From assembly GCA_022376515.1 (NCBI GenBank), contig WTXI01000207.1:1-64000 (forward strand): 64,000 bases of DNA, written 5' to 3'. The position numbers and the translations under genes are program-made. Below, piece by piece: positions 1-10,438 of this stretch. A model generated the notes under the pieces. It did not search any database. It worked only from the letters and a program-made list of their open reading frames with translations, and was not told where the DNA came from. Each line of letters starts with the position of its first letter. Positions within the stretch are counted from its first letter, which is position 1. Source of the DNA: Lactifluus volemus. Its lineage: Eukaryota > Basidiomycota > Agaricomycetes > Russulales > Russulaceae.

Positions 1-272
1 TCATGAATGTTCGAAGATGTCAACAGGATTTGAAATAGGCACGCACGAAGGGGGCCAGGCGACAACTGCCATTGCAGACATCCATGGGCCATATACACAC
101 ACTGATATGGACATGGTCGCTCACAGGGGTAGGGACAGGAGCGGGATTGGAATGGGGAACAGGGGTGGGCCCGACAGAGGCAACCGGAGAATCAGGAACA
201 GCCGTGGCCAAAACGAACAGGAGGCGGCTGGGATGCCGACACCAGGGAAAACAGAAGTTTTGAGAAATGCAT
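1..272 (-). pseudogene. CPL1-like secreted protein, dead copy A (exon 1, cut by window edge)
   Basis: On the minus strand an ATG at 272 opens a signal-peptide-like start (MHFSKLLFSLV) nearly identical to copy B at 1832. Compared with copy B, single bases are missing soon after the start (around 250 and 225), so the frame breaks. The rest of the exon reads in another frame and still shows the family motif VCNGSC near 65-75, matching VCNGVC of the intact gene at 7985-8724. A probable splice donor (GTGCGT) follows near 40. Exon 2 would lie outside the window. I read it as a decayed paralogue. Confidence 0.6.
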
Positions 273-377
273 CGATGCGGGTGATTTGAAATGGATGACA
301 GAGGTTGTGAGACCGAGGTTTTGGGAGCTGGAAAGAAAACTGAACGACTCGATACAGCATGAAGCTGCGGACATGGC

Positions 378-387
378 CCTTAAATAT
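378..387 (-). promoter_or_regulatory. Conserved TATA-like box of CPL1-like copy A
   Basis: Read on the minus strand this is ATATTTAAGG, about 105 nt upstream of the ATG. The same ten bases lie at 1934-1943 (copy B) and 8833-8842 (intact copy), each 100-110 nt upstream of the start codon. Conservation at a fixed distance in three diverged copies supports a core promoter element. Confidence 0.5.
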
Positions 388-560
388 GCATAAAGAGACC
401 CACTCCGCAATAATAATAAAAAGAGGTGAGATCGAGCTGGTACCGTCGGAAAAGTGTTCGCGAAACAGGGCAATAACAGTTATGCAGAAGAGTCGAGTCG
501 TTCCACGCCATAAAATTTTTTAGCGTTCTCATTCGCACAGGATACGGAGCTCAGTTGCAC

Positions 561-1439
561 AAGAGCGTCAGACTCGGAGATGCAAATGAAACTGTCAAAT
601 ATTCACGTGATTTCTCTTGCCTGTTTCTGGTTTCTTCAGAACCACTTTTCTTTAGTAGGACGACAGAATTTCAACAGAGCTCGATTTTGGACCTTAAGAT
701 CCGAGCAACTGAGTGACACAACCATCTCCCTTAGATTAACTCGACGCCTTTCGAAAACGCACGATCGCAGGCAAATGTTTGCCACAACCTTCTTATAAAA
801 GGGTACAACCTGCGGGTGGAGAACAAGTAGATGAACATGTCATATCGCTATAGTAACATGCTACGACGAAGAAAAATTGGCTTACCCCCCAAAATGTTCT
901 CTCTTCATACCAATCAATACATCACATTTCTTGCAACCTCCACAGTCCGCAAGCAACGCAGCCAACACTGAGTCTGTTTCTGCCAGTGACCACAACCTGA
1001 ACTACACCCGTCTCAAAGTTGAGCAACTCTGATAATGCGGTGAAGACGTTGAAGGTGGCCCGGGGTCATGCAGGGAACACAGCAAACGACACAGATGTAT
1101 GGGTGTGCCAGTGAACTTTAGAGATGTATCATCGTCGATGAAACACAATGAAATGAATGAGTTACTAACGTTATGGAACAAGAACTAGCGCAACAAGTAG
1201 AACATAGAGAATGTGTGTGGGGGGGTATGGAGAAACGATGACTAACAATCGACAGCGTCACATGGGTATGTTTTGTGTGCCACTTCTGTGGTTGATATTG
1301 CGATGCCGCCATAGCCTGGTACATTATGAAATAGTATGCGCGAATGTGTAAATAGAAAAGAAACGAGGTCAAGACAATACCGCCTAAAGAAAGTGGAGTG
1401 TCTGAAACAGTATGGTATATGTTCATGGTATATGGGCCA
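561..1439. other. No gene seen
   Basis: Open frames here are short and show no motif or splice-consistent structure. The 129-aa minus-strand frame at 1118-1507 overlaps the decayed exon 2 of copy B in another frame and is not supported. Confidence 0.5.
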
Positions 1440-1832
1440 ACTATCAGCCCGCAGCTATAAGCCACATGATGGGGCCTATTCTTCTGGCAGACGTCGATCC
1501 TCTTCAACGCGCGCGGAGCATGATCGGGTCGAAGTCCGACCCCGCAGCATCACTGGGCCGCGTCCGACGAAGGGAGTGCCGCAACCCTACAAACGCATCA
1601 TGAATGTTTGAAATCGAAAAAGACGTTGGGACGTCAATAGGATTTGAAATAGGCACGCACTAATGCGACACAGGGGTGGGAGCAGGACCGGGATGGATTT
1701 GACGTGAACAGGAGCATGGCCGCCAGGCCCGATAGGGGAAACCCGAGGATCGGGAACAGGAGTAGCCAAAACGAACAGGGAGGTGGCTGGGATGCCGACT
1801 ACCAGGGAAAAGAGAAGTTTTGAGAAATGCAT
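1440..1832 (-). pseudogene. CPL1-like secreted protein, dead copy B
   Basis: The minus-strand ATG at 1832 starts a good signal peptide (MHFSKLLFSLVVGIPATS, then an LATPVP cleavage-like site). Compared with copy A, about 75 bp coding for the VCNGSC motif are missing just before the donor GTGCGTGCC. The intron ends at an acceptor TTTGTAG near 1587, and exon 2 resumes with GGTTGCGG, the same exon-2 start as in the intact gene. The second exon then runs into a stop, and none of the family's later cysteines are recognisable. I infer a pseudogene with an intact 5' end. Confidence 0.6.
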
Positions 1833-2245
1833 GGATGCGGGTGATTCGAAATGAATGAATGAAGTTGTGAGATCGAGGTTTGGGGAGCTAGAAAGAAAAC
1901 TGATCGATGCAGTACAAAGCTGCATGACATGGCCCTTAAATATGCAAAGAGATATACTTCTCAACAATAAAAGAAGGTCAGATCGAGCTAGTATCATCGG
2001 AAATGTGTTCGCGAAACAGGGTAATAACAGTTATGCAGACCAGAGCCGAGGTGTTGCACCGCCAAAAAAAATTTTGAGCACCTCCATTCGCACGCTGGCA
2101 GAGAAACGGAGCTCAGTTGCACAGGTCGGAAGATGCGTTATTATGAAGGGTGGCTTGACAACATCGCTAACTTTGAGAAACACGTGACACGTAATAAAAT
2201 CGGGTCCAGTGCAATTTTGAAAAGTTGACAGAGGAACCAAAGTTG
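1593..2245. repeat. Segmental duplication, arm 2
   Basis: Direct repeat of 1-560 (see there). The copy carries the same start codon, TATA-like box at 1934-1943 and distal promoter. Its far end (AGTTGACAGAGGAACC near 2221) also has a match near 9304, upstream of the intact CPL1-like gene, so three copies share one ancestral promoter. Confidence 0.8.
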
Positions 2246-2253
2246 GACGTGCT

Positions 2254-2278
2254 CAACTCGGTGATCATCACCGAGTTG
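2254..2278. other. Perfect 12-bp-arm palindrome
   Basis: Two 12-base arms (CAACTCGGTGAT and its exact reverse complement) flank a single C. Similar short CAACTCGG words occur near 45138-45165. It could form a hairpin or be a binding site; nothing else points to its role. Confidence 0.6.
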
Positions 2279-3687
2279 ACAAGTTACCATAGGCTCCCCT
2301 AAGGTTCGGATAACTCCGGCCCTCCAGGTAGCCCCAGCTACTTAAGGTGCCATTCCACTTTCCTTCACTATAAACGGATCTAATTTGCAACACATTATGA
2401 CACAGTTCAAGAGTGCCACAGAGCAGCGGGTTTACGCGAGGTGGAGGTCGTGGAGGTCGCGCTGTCTGCAACCTCCAGCTCTTGGTAAGAAAGCGGGCAG
2501 ACAAGGGTGTGCAAGTACGGGGGGCGGATCGACTGCCAATGCGGGTGGAGAATAACTCGGAGAGTCTTGCGAGTTTTCCTGAGTCTTTCGGTCAGTTGAC
2601 ACCTCGGGCTCTGATACTCGGGCGATCTCACCGTGACGCTACATACCAACGCGGACCCCTCACGCGCATATTGTAAGGAACCCACAAGCGTTCGATTTTC
2701 TCCACCGAGGTCATACTGAGTGACTGAGGTGCCGCTGTATATGCGTCAGCGTCAGCACTGCTGTCCAGACAACCGTTGTCCAGATTGCGCAACAGCAGCT
2801 CAAAAGAGATATCTTTTCCGACGCTCCAAGTTGATGCGGCCATCATACACCGGAGACATAGTACAGAATGGTGAAGTGCGTGAAGTAATACAAAAATAAC
2901 TTCGCTTGATGTGGCGGTACAGTATGTCCGTCTGGCACCAAAAAAAATTGGTGGACAAGGTGTTTTATTTGTATTTGCAAATGATATGAATGAAATTTTA
3001 AAAATTGAACGGAGATCAATTACAGAGAAACTTTCGTGAATGTTGCGGCCGTTGCGGTGGTATTTGATGCGGAGATTAGAACAAATGAAACTGAGACCAA
3101 GTATAGTCACGTGACCAATCTGTCGACTAACGCGAAACCAGGCTAAAGGGTATTCGGAGGGCTGACCATAACGACAGAGAACGACAGTGTTGTGGTCGTG
3201 CATGAGGTCACGCCCCCAGGCCAGTGCGCCCATCAGCGGACAAAGCCGAGAGCTGCCGAGTTGTCCCGAGGATTATTAGTGATGTCCCAAGGCGCCGACT
3301 TCTCAAAGGCTAACATGTGGGAGCATAAGTGCACCATAGAACATCACTGAGATACCCAGAAAGATCATTTACATTATATTTAACGTCAATGTATAATCCT
3401 CGCCACACCCCAATGATCCTATAAATGTTGTTTCCAGCGTCTCCATCACCATCATCATGCGAGTGACGTGATGCTTCAAGTTAGTCTTAAACAGTCCCTA
3501 CAACCTACTGTCACCCGGATCTGTTAGCACACGATCCGAGTGAGAATGAATGTGTACTGTAGCAGCTCAGGATCCTGCTCCATTTCTATATGGCATACGT
3601 TTATACAGCGCTGTACATGCCAGACAAAAGCGGTGTTGATTGAGACTGGGGGTGCTGAGAAATTTCAAGATTACGAACCTCTGATGA
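2279..3687. other. No convincing gene
   Basis: A 201-aa minus-strand frame (2628-3233) and an 87-aa plus frame beginning with an RGG-like stretch (2413-2676) are open, but neither has a recognisable domain, a clear start context or a paralogue here. The region lies 3' of the double-BTB gene and contains A/T-rich stretches near 2935-3010. Confidence 0.4.
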
Positions 3688-5695
3688 TTACAAACTGCTA
3701 ATTGACGATAGTAGCGATGTACGTTTGGACTTGTTGAATACCCTCAAAAATGGGTATTGGGTATTCTGCGCCGACACCATGTCCCTCTCAACCTGCGCAC
3801 AGAATCCCTCCCCATGTAGTGTATGTACCTTCATACAGAAGTGGCAATCCTTTTCGTTGACATGGTCCTGAAGGACTCTCGAGTATTCTTTGCGAAAGCT
3901 GGAGGGGTTGAGGGTCTGCATAGCTGACTGCGGCTTGAGCCTCCCAAGGAGGTACAGTAACCAAGCAGGGGGGCCGGGGTTATTTTCTGGTTGAGAGGAG
4001 TGATGTGATGGCACAGGAGCTGGACAGCCAACCCAAATTCTCGAGGGCCCGATCCGATAATCTGAAAACCACTGTATGGTTAAGTTAAGCCGGTCCGAGT
4101 AGCCCTGATGGAAGTTCACGAGGTCACGCAGAGCTTGACCTTCGAACGATCGCAGTGCCTCTCCAAGATATTCGAACGTCAACGGATAGTCCAAAGTCAG
4201 ACGCGCTGTGGTCGCCATTTCTGGATGAAGTCTCTTCCGGCAGGCGACGGCATGAACACGAAATGCCTCTACGCCTTTCGGGGCAAGTAAACCTCTGTGG
4301 CTGACCTCGGCACGGAGGGAGGTTTGTACGGCGACCATATCATATTTCTGACAGGCAGAGATTAGAGCTAGTATGTTGTCGTTGGTGTCGGGTATCTCGG
4401 GAGAAACGGGATACAACATCGAGATAAGACAATTCAAGACCTCCGCATCCTCGGATAGATGCACTACTGGAAGTCCATCGATAGCCTCATCGTTCTGCGG
4501 TTGTGGAAGGGAGAACATGTCAGCAAAAAAAGGCGAGGACGCGACCAGCACCGATTTGTGGACGCGGAAATTGACGTGGTCAGCTGACTGCAGTATCACA
4601 TCCGCATTGGACATATTGGAGTATTTCAGAAGAGAGGGGGGTTGTCTAGCTGATACGGCGTGGTTCTCTGATCCTGCCCATTCTTGAACAATTAAGAGAT
4701 CTGAATCAGCCTGTGAAAGGGTTAGATAATTTACTGATGCAGTTGTATCAGCAACTTGCCTTGGCCATGTCACCATGAACAACAGCCCTGAGAGCGGCCC
4801 AAAACGCGTTTATCGTATTGTGAGGTATACGTGCACAAGATGTACAACCACTGCGTCCTTGATCTCCTTGAGATTGAACATGGCTTGACCAGGCCACGTA
4901 GAATTTAGTGAGATCAAACATAGAGGGATTTCTCTGTATGGCTTCGATATAACGATCAAGCCACGTGGGGATGCGAGAAGCGGTGAGCGATTGACAAGTT
5001 GAGTCTCCCAGTAGACTCTGCACTTGTGACGTCCTGAACTCCCGGAAGTCTAATGTAAGATTCGATTTAACTCTCTCACGATATTTCCAAAGTTCATGAA
5101 GAACAGCGCCTGGCATCATATCGAGCTTGTCCTCCAAGGCTTTGATGCTAAATGACGAGGAGGTCAATGTTGAACGTGCAGCCTGTAGCACCTCATCGCG
5201 AAGTCCATATCGTTGGGCAAGTGAATAAACTTGGAACGCGGTGTCTTCCTGAACGAATGGTGGATCTTGTTGAGCGATGTGGCACCGGATCCAGGTCAGT
5301 ACGACATCCATCTTGTACTTTTGAGCGACGGAGAGGAGTTCCATGGTCTGTTCCATTGTCGCGGGAAGAATGTGGGGTACGGGAAAAATGTGACTGAGAA
5401 GGCTGAAAATAATGGCTCCAGCCTCGGGAAGTTGGATCACAGGTAGTCGACTGGCATCGACTTCCGATTCAGAACGGGAGGTAATCGCGGTGGTATTGGA
5501 CGGAGGATCGGGAGATACCAAGACTTTCTCGCCAAGGATGGGAGAGCTGTCGACGACATAGAGTTTCAATACGCGAAATTCGAAGGAATCGCAGGAACGA
5601 AGGATGACGTCTGCCTCGGGGTAATCAAATAGTAAGTTATCGGAGGATACGATTGAGCCCAACGGCGAGCCAGAGGATGCGCGGGAGGACGACAT
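3688..5695 (-). CDS. Double BTB/POZ-domain protein, copy A
   Basis: Exons are 5695-4760 and 4710-3688, giving 652 aa. The 49-nt intron starts with GC instead of GT (GCAAGT) and ends in TTTCACAG. Splicing joins two open frames that otherwise look like separate overlapping genes. Each half has a BTB fold signature: ADVILRSCDSFEFRV with a following helix-rich tail, then ADVILQSADHVNFRVHKSVLVASSPFF. BTB domains mediate dimerisation and often recruit Cullin-3; tandem BTB proteins are common in mushroom genomes and mostly unassigned. The start ATG (ATGTCG) is shared with copy B at 10306, which has the same exon structure on the opposite strand. I see no DNA-binding domain or signal peptide. The structure is well supported; function is unknown. 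Confidence 0.85.
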
Positions 5696-5772
5696 GAGAA
5701 AGGATAATGGCCAATATGTTTTGCAAAGGAGAGTTGCGCAGCATTCGCCTCGAGTTCCTCGATAGACGCCAT
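5566..5772 (-). promoter_or_regulatory. Conserved out-of-frame upstream ORF of double-BTB copy A
   Basis: An ATG 77 nt upstream of the main start opens a 68-codon frame that overlaps the BTB coding region in a different frame. The counterpart in copy B (10241-10438) has the same start (MASIE, then LEA) and ends at the homologous place. The distances between the two ATGs differ by 12 nt, so the frame relation is kept. It may limit translation of the main frame, or mark a missed 5' exon. Confidence 0.45.
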
Positions 5773-7984
5773 GATATTTTTTTTTTTTTTTTTACTAAGC
5801 GATGTATTAGGTAGAGAAGATAGTAATCTAGGTTACCTAACAGCTCTAGCCTAATGCGCTGAAGCGGGCCACTAGGGTCCGGACTCGGAGGGAGGATAAA
5901 AAATGCGTTTACGCACATCCCGGATATGGGATAGTGTGGGGCTCAGGAGGCGGGGCTACCGCGTTTACTACCCACTAAAAAACCTCGTCTCGAGTGATCC
6001 AATCTGGATGGAGTTCCTGGAATTTCTTTTTAAGGGCATTTTCCCAGGTTATTTTAACCCTTGTCATTGGTGATTTCGCTCTCAAGGTTTTTGTCACCGC
6101 TACCTTGTCATCGGGTTATCGTGTTCTTTGTGTGTATTACTTTTGTCTTATCTCCAATTTATTCTTATTCTTTCTCTAGCATTTTGACATCAGGGAGGAA
6201 GGGTGATGGCGGCATTTTTCGCTTGTTGTTGGTGCACAAGGGGCCTGTCTTGCGGCAGTGACGGGTGGCAGGGGTGGGTCTCGGTTGGCATATTAGCCGA
6301 TTGATGGTGCCTTGTTTTCCAGGGGGTTGGTTTCTCTTCGGGGTTTGTTCCGAGCGGGTGTCTGAAAGGGCTCTTTTTCCGCTTTGGAGTTGGTCTGTGG
6401 GGGGAATGTGGGGGCGTCATCCATGTTGGTGAGGGGTTGGGGCAGTTTGGTTGGGTGTTCGTTACAGCGTTCAGTGCATGCTGTCAGGGGGGGTTCGTTA
6501 CAGTTTTGGATAGTGTACCTTACAGTTACAGGGGGGGGTGGTTCTCGGACTTGCAGTGGGGGGGTCTTACAGTAAAATCAATATAGGAGGTGATTAAGGT
6601 TGGGGTACACGGTTTTATTTGTTTTCTGGGGGTTATTACGGGGGTGAGGGGGTAGCATTGTCTAGGCTAAGGGGTTGTATAGGACCGGTCAAGTGGTCAT
6701 AGAGGTTCAGTCTCTCTGGCCCTCTGGGTCTGGAGGGGGTCTGCGGTGGTCTACGCATTTCTGGAGTGGTCATCTCCTAGGGGGCGGTTGGTGTCTCCGA
6801 GAGTGAGTTGTATGCTCTTTCTCAACCTTGCCTTCGCCGGAGCGAAGGGTTGTCTAACCTGTAACCATGGTGGTGGTTCGGGTTCAAGGTCCCCGACGCC
6901 ATGATATTGGCAGAGGGAATCTGCGGGATGCACCCGGGCCGCCAAAGCGGCGCTTCCGCAGTGATCACGTACCCACTTGCAGACTAATATAAGAGCATGA
7001 GGTGGCAATCTGTCTCACTCACCTCTCCTTATCATGAATGGAGATTCTTTTCGCGTTTACTGTGCTGATGTCGTCCTAAATTTCGTGATAGCTGCACGCT
7101 TAGACAAGTCGGTCAGACTTTTGAGGTCCTCGCTCATGGAAACTTGAACGAAGTCTGCAACAGCTTGAGAGGCTGAAAAATACAAGTCATGCGCTACTCT
7201 ACTCATCAAGGTCGACCGTTGGTTCTTTTCACTTTGTGGCTTCTGTCTATCGCAGCCTCACTGCTACGACGGAACAGCATGGGGTTCAACATATGACTTT
7301 AGAAATCCCTTCTTCTTCCAATCTCTTCCCAAGATGTTCTCATCTTCCTCTCACTACGCTCAACTCGCGGGATACTGGATACACCCCATCGAGCTTCATC
7401 TCAGGACCGCACAATATACCCGTTCTAGTTGCCATTTAGCTAGGTTGGCAAACAACCCTACCTATCCTGACAACTTCTGACAACGATGGGAGGCGTAGCA
7501 GCAATGAGGAATGTCCTTTTGGATCGAAAGGGCAGAAGACGGTCACGGGCCGAGAATCAGTTGCTATGAAGGTTTTGATGCGATAACAATCTTGTTTGCG
7601 CCCTGACTCGAGATGCTCAGCTTGGCGATGCACAATTCCATCGATGGATAGCATCCTTGACTAGTTCCCAGTCCCTTCGGCTATCAGAACTTGAATGCGA
7701 TCAACTGAATGGCCATCGAGCGAATTATAAGTGACTCAATAGCTACAATAAACGAGGAATTCAGTCTGAGACTCTGAATGAATAGTGGGGAAGGTTTTGG
7801 GCCAAAGAGTCAGTACAACCGACTGATATGTTATTAATAACAGAGAGCTCCTACAAAGCTACGAGTACGACTTTAGGTACGACTCCAACTCTATCCGTGG
7901 CTGATTGCGTTACAGTCCGCTACAAACCTCGGCTCGATATATTGAATTAGAGCCACAGTCGTCGATTTTGTTATCCACTTATCC
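5773..7984. other. Intergenic, A/T run then G-rich tract
   Basis: A T run at about 5777-5793 lies just upstream of double-BTB copy A. From about 6180 to 6780 the plus strand is strongly G-rich, with many GGGG to GGGGGGGG runs. Open frames (for example 85 aa minus at 6751-7008) have no recognisable features. The last part is the 3' flank of the CPL1-like gene. Confidence 0.5.
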
Positions 7985-8724
7985 CTAGGGCTGAATGACC
8001 AACCGGCCTGGGATACACCTCTTACGATCGAAGGAAGGCCTGAATCCGTCATCACAACGGTCAACAATACAGTGGCCCGCAAAGCATCGGACATCCCGAA
8101 CGTGGTGAATGACCGTGCAATCGACACCACGTGGTCCTTGGTCCTCCATAAAAAGGAACGGATTTGGTGACATGCACCCTCCACCTAATCAAAACGCGCA
8201 TGAGCAACAAATGTGCGCCTTATGAAATGTTATTTAATAAAACCCACAGCTCTCAAGCGCCGTGTCCGTGTTAATGCACTCGAAGGGTGTCGAACCCTCA
8301 TACGTGCCGCAGACTCGCTCCCCTTCGTCACAAGTCGCCATTGCATCCGCGTGAGTCGCGATTCCGTGGGTACGCGAAACAAGACGCGAGTCGACTCTGA
8401 CGCGACGACCACTGGGCAAAGCTGGGGAACAGCTACCACGCAAGCTAGGTTGAGCAGGGTGTGCATGGGAGGGCGGAGGGAATTCACCGCAACCCTGCAA
8501 GCACACCGTGAATGTTAGGACCCAAGTCACATTGGAAGAAAACATAATTCGATAGAGGTACGTACCTCTAGGAAGGTGCCACACACGCCATTGCAGACAC
8601 TGTGGGGGGGTAAGCAGTCCACATCACGTTTAGGGAGGGGATGAGTAGGAAGGTGGGCCAAAGCAAGCAGGGAGACGGTGGGGATACCAACTAATAGTGA
8701 AAGGAGTGGATTAAAGAAAAGCAT
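7985..8724 (-). CDS. CPL1/PriA-like cysteine-rich secreted protein
   Basis: Three exons: 8724-8566, 8494-8248 and 8184-7985, 606 nt in frame, 201 aa. Introns are 71 and 63 nt (GTACGT...TTGCAG, GTGGGT...GATTAG). Residues 1-23 form a signal peptide, followed by PKR, a Kex2-like site. Splicing restores the family core: VCNGVCG, CGTYEGSTPFECI, a LESCGGC block across the second junction, GVDCTV, then a C-terminal cysteine array (VRCFAGHCIVDRC). This order matches the CPL1-like domain of basidiomycete secreted proteins. It is predicted extracellular or wall-associated; the biochemical role of the family is unclear. None of the unspliced frames shows the protein. Two dead paralogues lie at the left edge of the window. 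Confidence 0.85.
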
Positions 8725-8832
8725 GGATGGTTAATAAAGCGGTTAGCTGCAGGGGCTGAGAGGACTGTGGCTTGAGAGGTTGACAGGATTGAGCAAGACA
8801 GAACCAGATGCAAGCCGTGCCATGTGAGGAGG

Positions 8833-8842
8833 CCTTAAATAT
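8833..8842 (-). promoter_or_regulatory. TATA-like box of CPL1-like gene
   Basis: ATATTTAAGG on the minus strand, 109 nt upstream of the ATG at 8724, conserved at the same spacing in the two dead copies. Confidence 0.5.
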
Positions 8843-9474
8843 GGGAGAGGAACTAAAACTGTCAGATCGAGGTTGGAGCTTCCCGCGAGACTCTGCGGAT
8901 GGCAAGGCAACAGATAGCCATGGGCAGAGCGAAGCCGAGGCATTACATCACAAGAAACTGCATTGAGAAGCCCATTGGAACAGAAATACGACGCTCAGGG
9001 AAATGAGAAAGGCACAGGCACATGGAAGCGCCACACCCATTCACCTACATCGTCTATCCTGAAATTATCAACCACGCCAGTAATAGCAGACCTCTTTACC
9101 AAGGACGTCGGGGAAGAAATCGAGAGGCGTTACTTTAAATCACAGACGAGTGTCAAAATAAGTCGGGTTTGGCAGGTACGAGGTGAAGAGCCCTGGAAAT
9201 ATCATTAACGTTTGAGTCGTACACGCGAATGTCGGATGGAGAGGACTTGGGTTATTCCCGTGGAACAAAGGAGGTCTGCGGGTGGGTCCAGATTGATGTA
9301 GAAGTTGACAGAAGAACCTAAATTAAATGTACTGTCAGTGACAACCGTGGCTCAGAAGGCGGGAGGAATGGCGCGGAGCACATTCTGAAACGTCCGAGTC
9401 CGCAGCCTCGGCGAGACTAGCATTGGCGCTCGGGTTTGCCGCGTGCTGCTACTACGCTTGGCCAACGACTGCAA
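8843..9474. other. Upstream flank, no gene
   Basis: Short frames only. Near 9304 it shares AGTTGACAGAAGAACC-type sequence with the end of the duplicated block at 2221, marking the far edge of the CPL1-like promoter duplication. Confidence 0.5.
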
Positions 9475-9840
9475 ATGAGATTTCGACATCCAAACAGACC
9501 ACGACCAAAGCCAGTGCCGTAAAGCCATTTGGTCTTGTGCGTCTTTAACTTCCAAGAAAAGGTGTCTGTGCGGCACCGTGCCAGATATAAGAAGGAACTT
9601 AACGTTGTCAAGGTACTAGTACCGCGCGGAGGAGGTCGAGAACCGAAGGAAGCCCGGATGTCTTATGGCTACCGAAGGCGAACCGTGGGATGTCAAGAAA
9701 GCGGTATGAATTACTCTCTTCTTTCCCAATAGATCTAGACGAGCTTAGTTTTCGAGGGTGAAACTGAAGCATGGTCTGTGACGCTGCAGCGCGAAGCATG
9801 AGCCACAGGACAGCTTTAGTTGACGATTGCCTACTATACG
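9475..9840 (+). pseudogene. Decayed copy of tubulin-binding cofactor A
   Basis: The stretch aligns along its length with the TBCA gene at 40323-40871. A line near 9500-9530 resembles exon 1 (CAAACAG...CAAAGCC...GTAAAGCC). AGATATAAGAAGGAACTT corresponds to the start of exon 2. GAACCGTGGGATGTCAAGAAAGCG followed by GTATGA matches the end of exon 2 with its donor. A 3' part near 9750-9830 resembles exon 3. Several frame-breaking changes lie between these blocks and no continuous protein can be read. Assigned by paralogy only. Confidence 0.55.
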
Positions 9841-10240
9841 CTACAGCACATCCTGCGTACATCATCGTGAGTCATGATCCTTTGACCAATGTTTCAGCTA
9901 TCTGCTAAGAACATAGAACAGAGCAAGATGCGGACGTACTGCTACTGCCAGCGGCCACTAGCGACTGATCATAAAGCGGGGGGAAATTCGCGGGTTGAAC
10001 GATGGTTTGGCTGTGGATGGCTCGAAGAGCTAGCTGTCTCCTTGGTGTGTTTAGTGCGTGGGCACTCAACTGCTGTGACGAGCGCGGAACGGCTAAGTAG
10101 TAAGTGTGTCGCGTTCAACAGGTCACATGGCGATAAATTCACGTGAATGTGTTGCGCGTGAACCCTTTGATGACGGAATGACGTCAGCCCGCTCGCTCGA
10201 TATACGAACCGATTTGCAGTTTTCCCTCTGCCCTTTTATC
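9841..10240. other. 5' flank of double-BTB copy B
   Basis: No gene seen. This is the presumed promoter; it shows little similarity to the flank of copy A beyond the upstream ATG region. Confidence 0.4.
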
Positions 10241-10438
10241 ATGGCGTCTATCGAAACCCTCGAGGCTGCTGCCCTTGGAAAGCGTATCTTATATTGTCTT
10301 TTCTCATGTCGACAGTCCTCCGCGAATTCTCAGGCTCGCCTCCAGGCTCAGCCGTATCTTCCGACAACTTACTATTCGACCTCCCGGAAGCAGACGTCAT
10401 CCTTCGTTCTTGCGATTCCTTCGAATTTCGCGTATTGA
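10241..10438 (+). promoter_or_regulatory. Conserved out-of-frame upstream ORF of double-BTB copy B
   Basis: The ATG at 10241 opens a 65-codon frame starting MASIE and overlapping the main frame that starts at 10306. It matches the frame upstream of copy A in start, length and end. Confidence 0.45.

Larger units (their letters stand above)
1..560. repeat. Segmental duplication, arm 1 (promoter plus exon 1 of CPL1-like gene)
   Basis: This block matches 1593-2245 over the whole exon 1, the ATG, the A/T-rich core-promoter box and about 280 bp further upstream, with small indels. Shared landmarks in order are the ATGCAT start, CCTTAAATATGC, GTTCGCGAAACAGGG and GGAGCTCAGTTGCACA. A weaker match continues at 8540-9330 upstream of the intact gene. 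Confidence 0.8.

Noticed and set aside
1118..1507. 129-aa minus-strand frame
   Set aside because: It overlaps the decayed second exon of CPL1-like copy B in a different frame and has no features of its own.
2628..3233. 201-aa minus-strand open frame
   Set aside because: No domain, no paralogue, unusual composition with an A/T-rich middle; long open frames occur by chance here.
3688..4782. A separate second BTB gene starting upstream of 4710
   Set aside because: Its apparent start is TTG and its first residues are intron sequence; the GC-AG splice gives a better and conserved model.
6830..6905. tRNA-like B-box sequence (GGTTCGGGTTCAAGG)
   Set aside because: No matching A box and no cloverleaf can be drawn.
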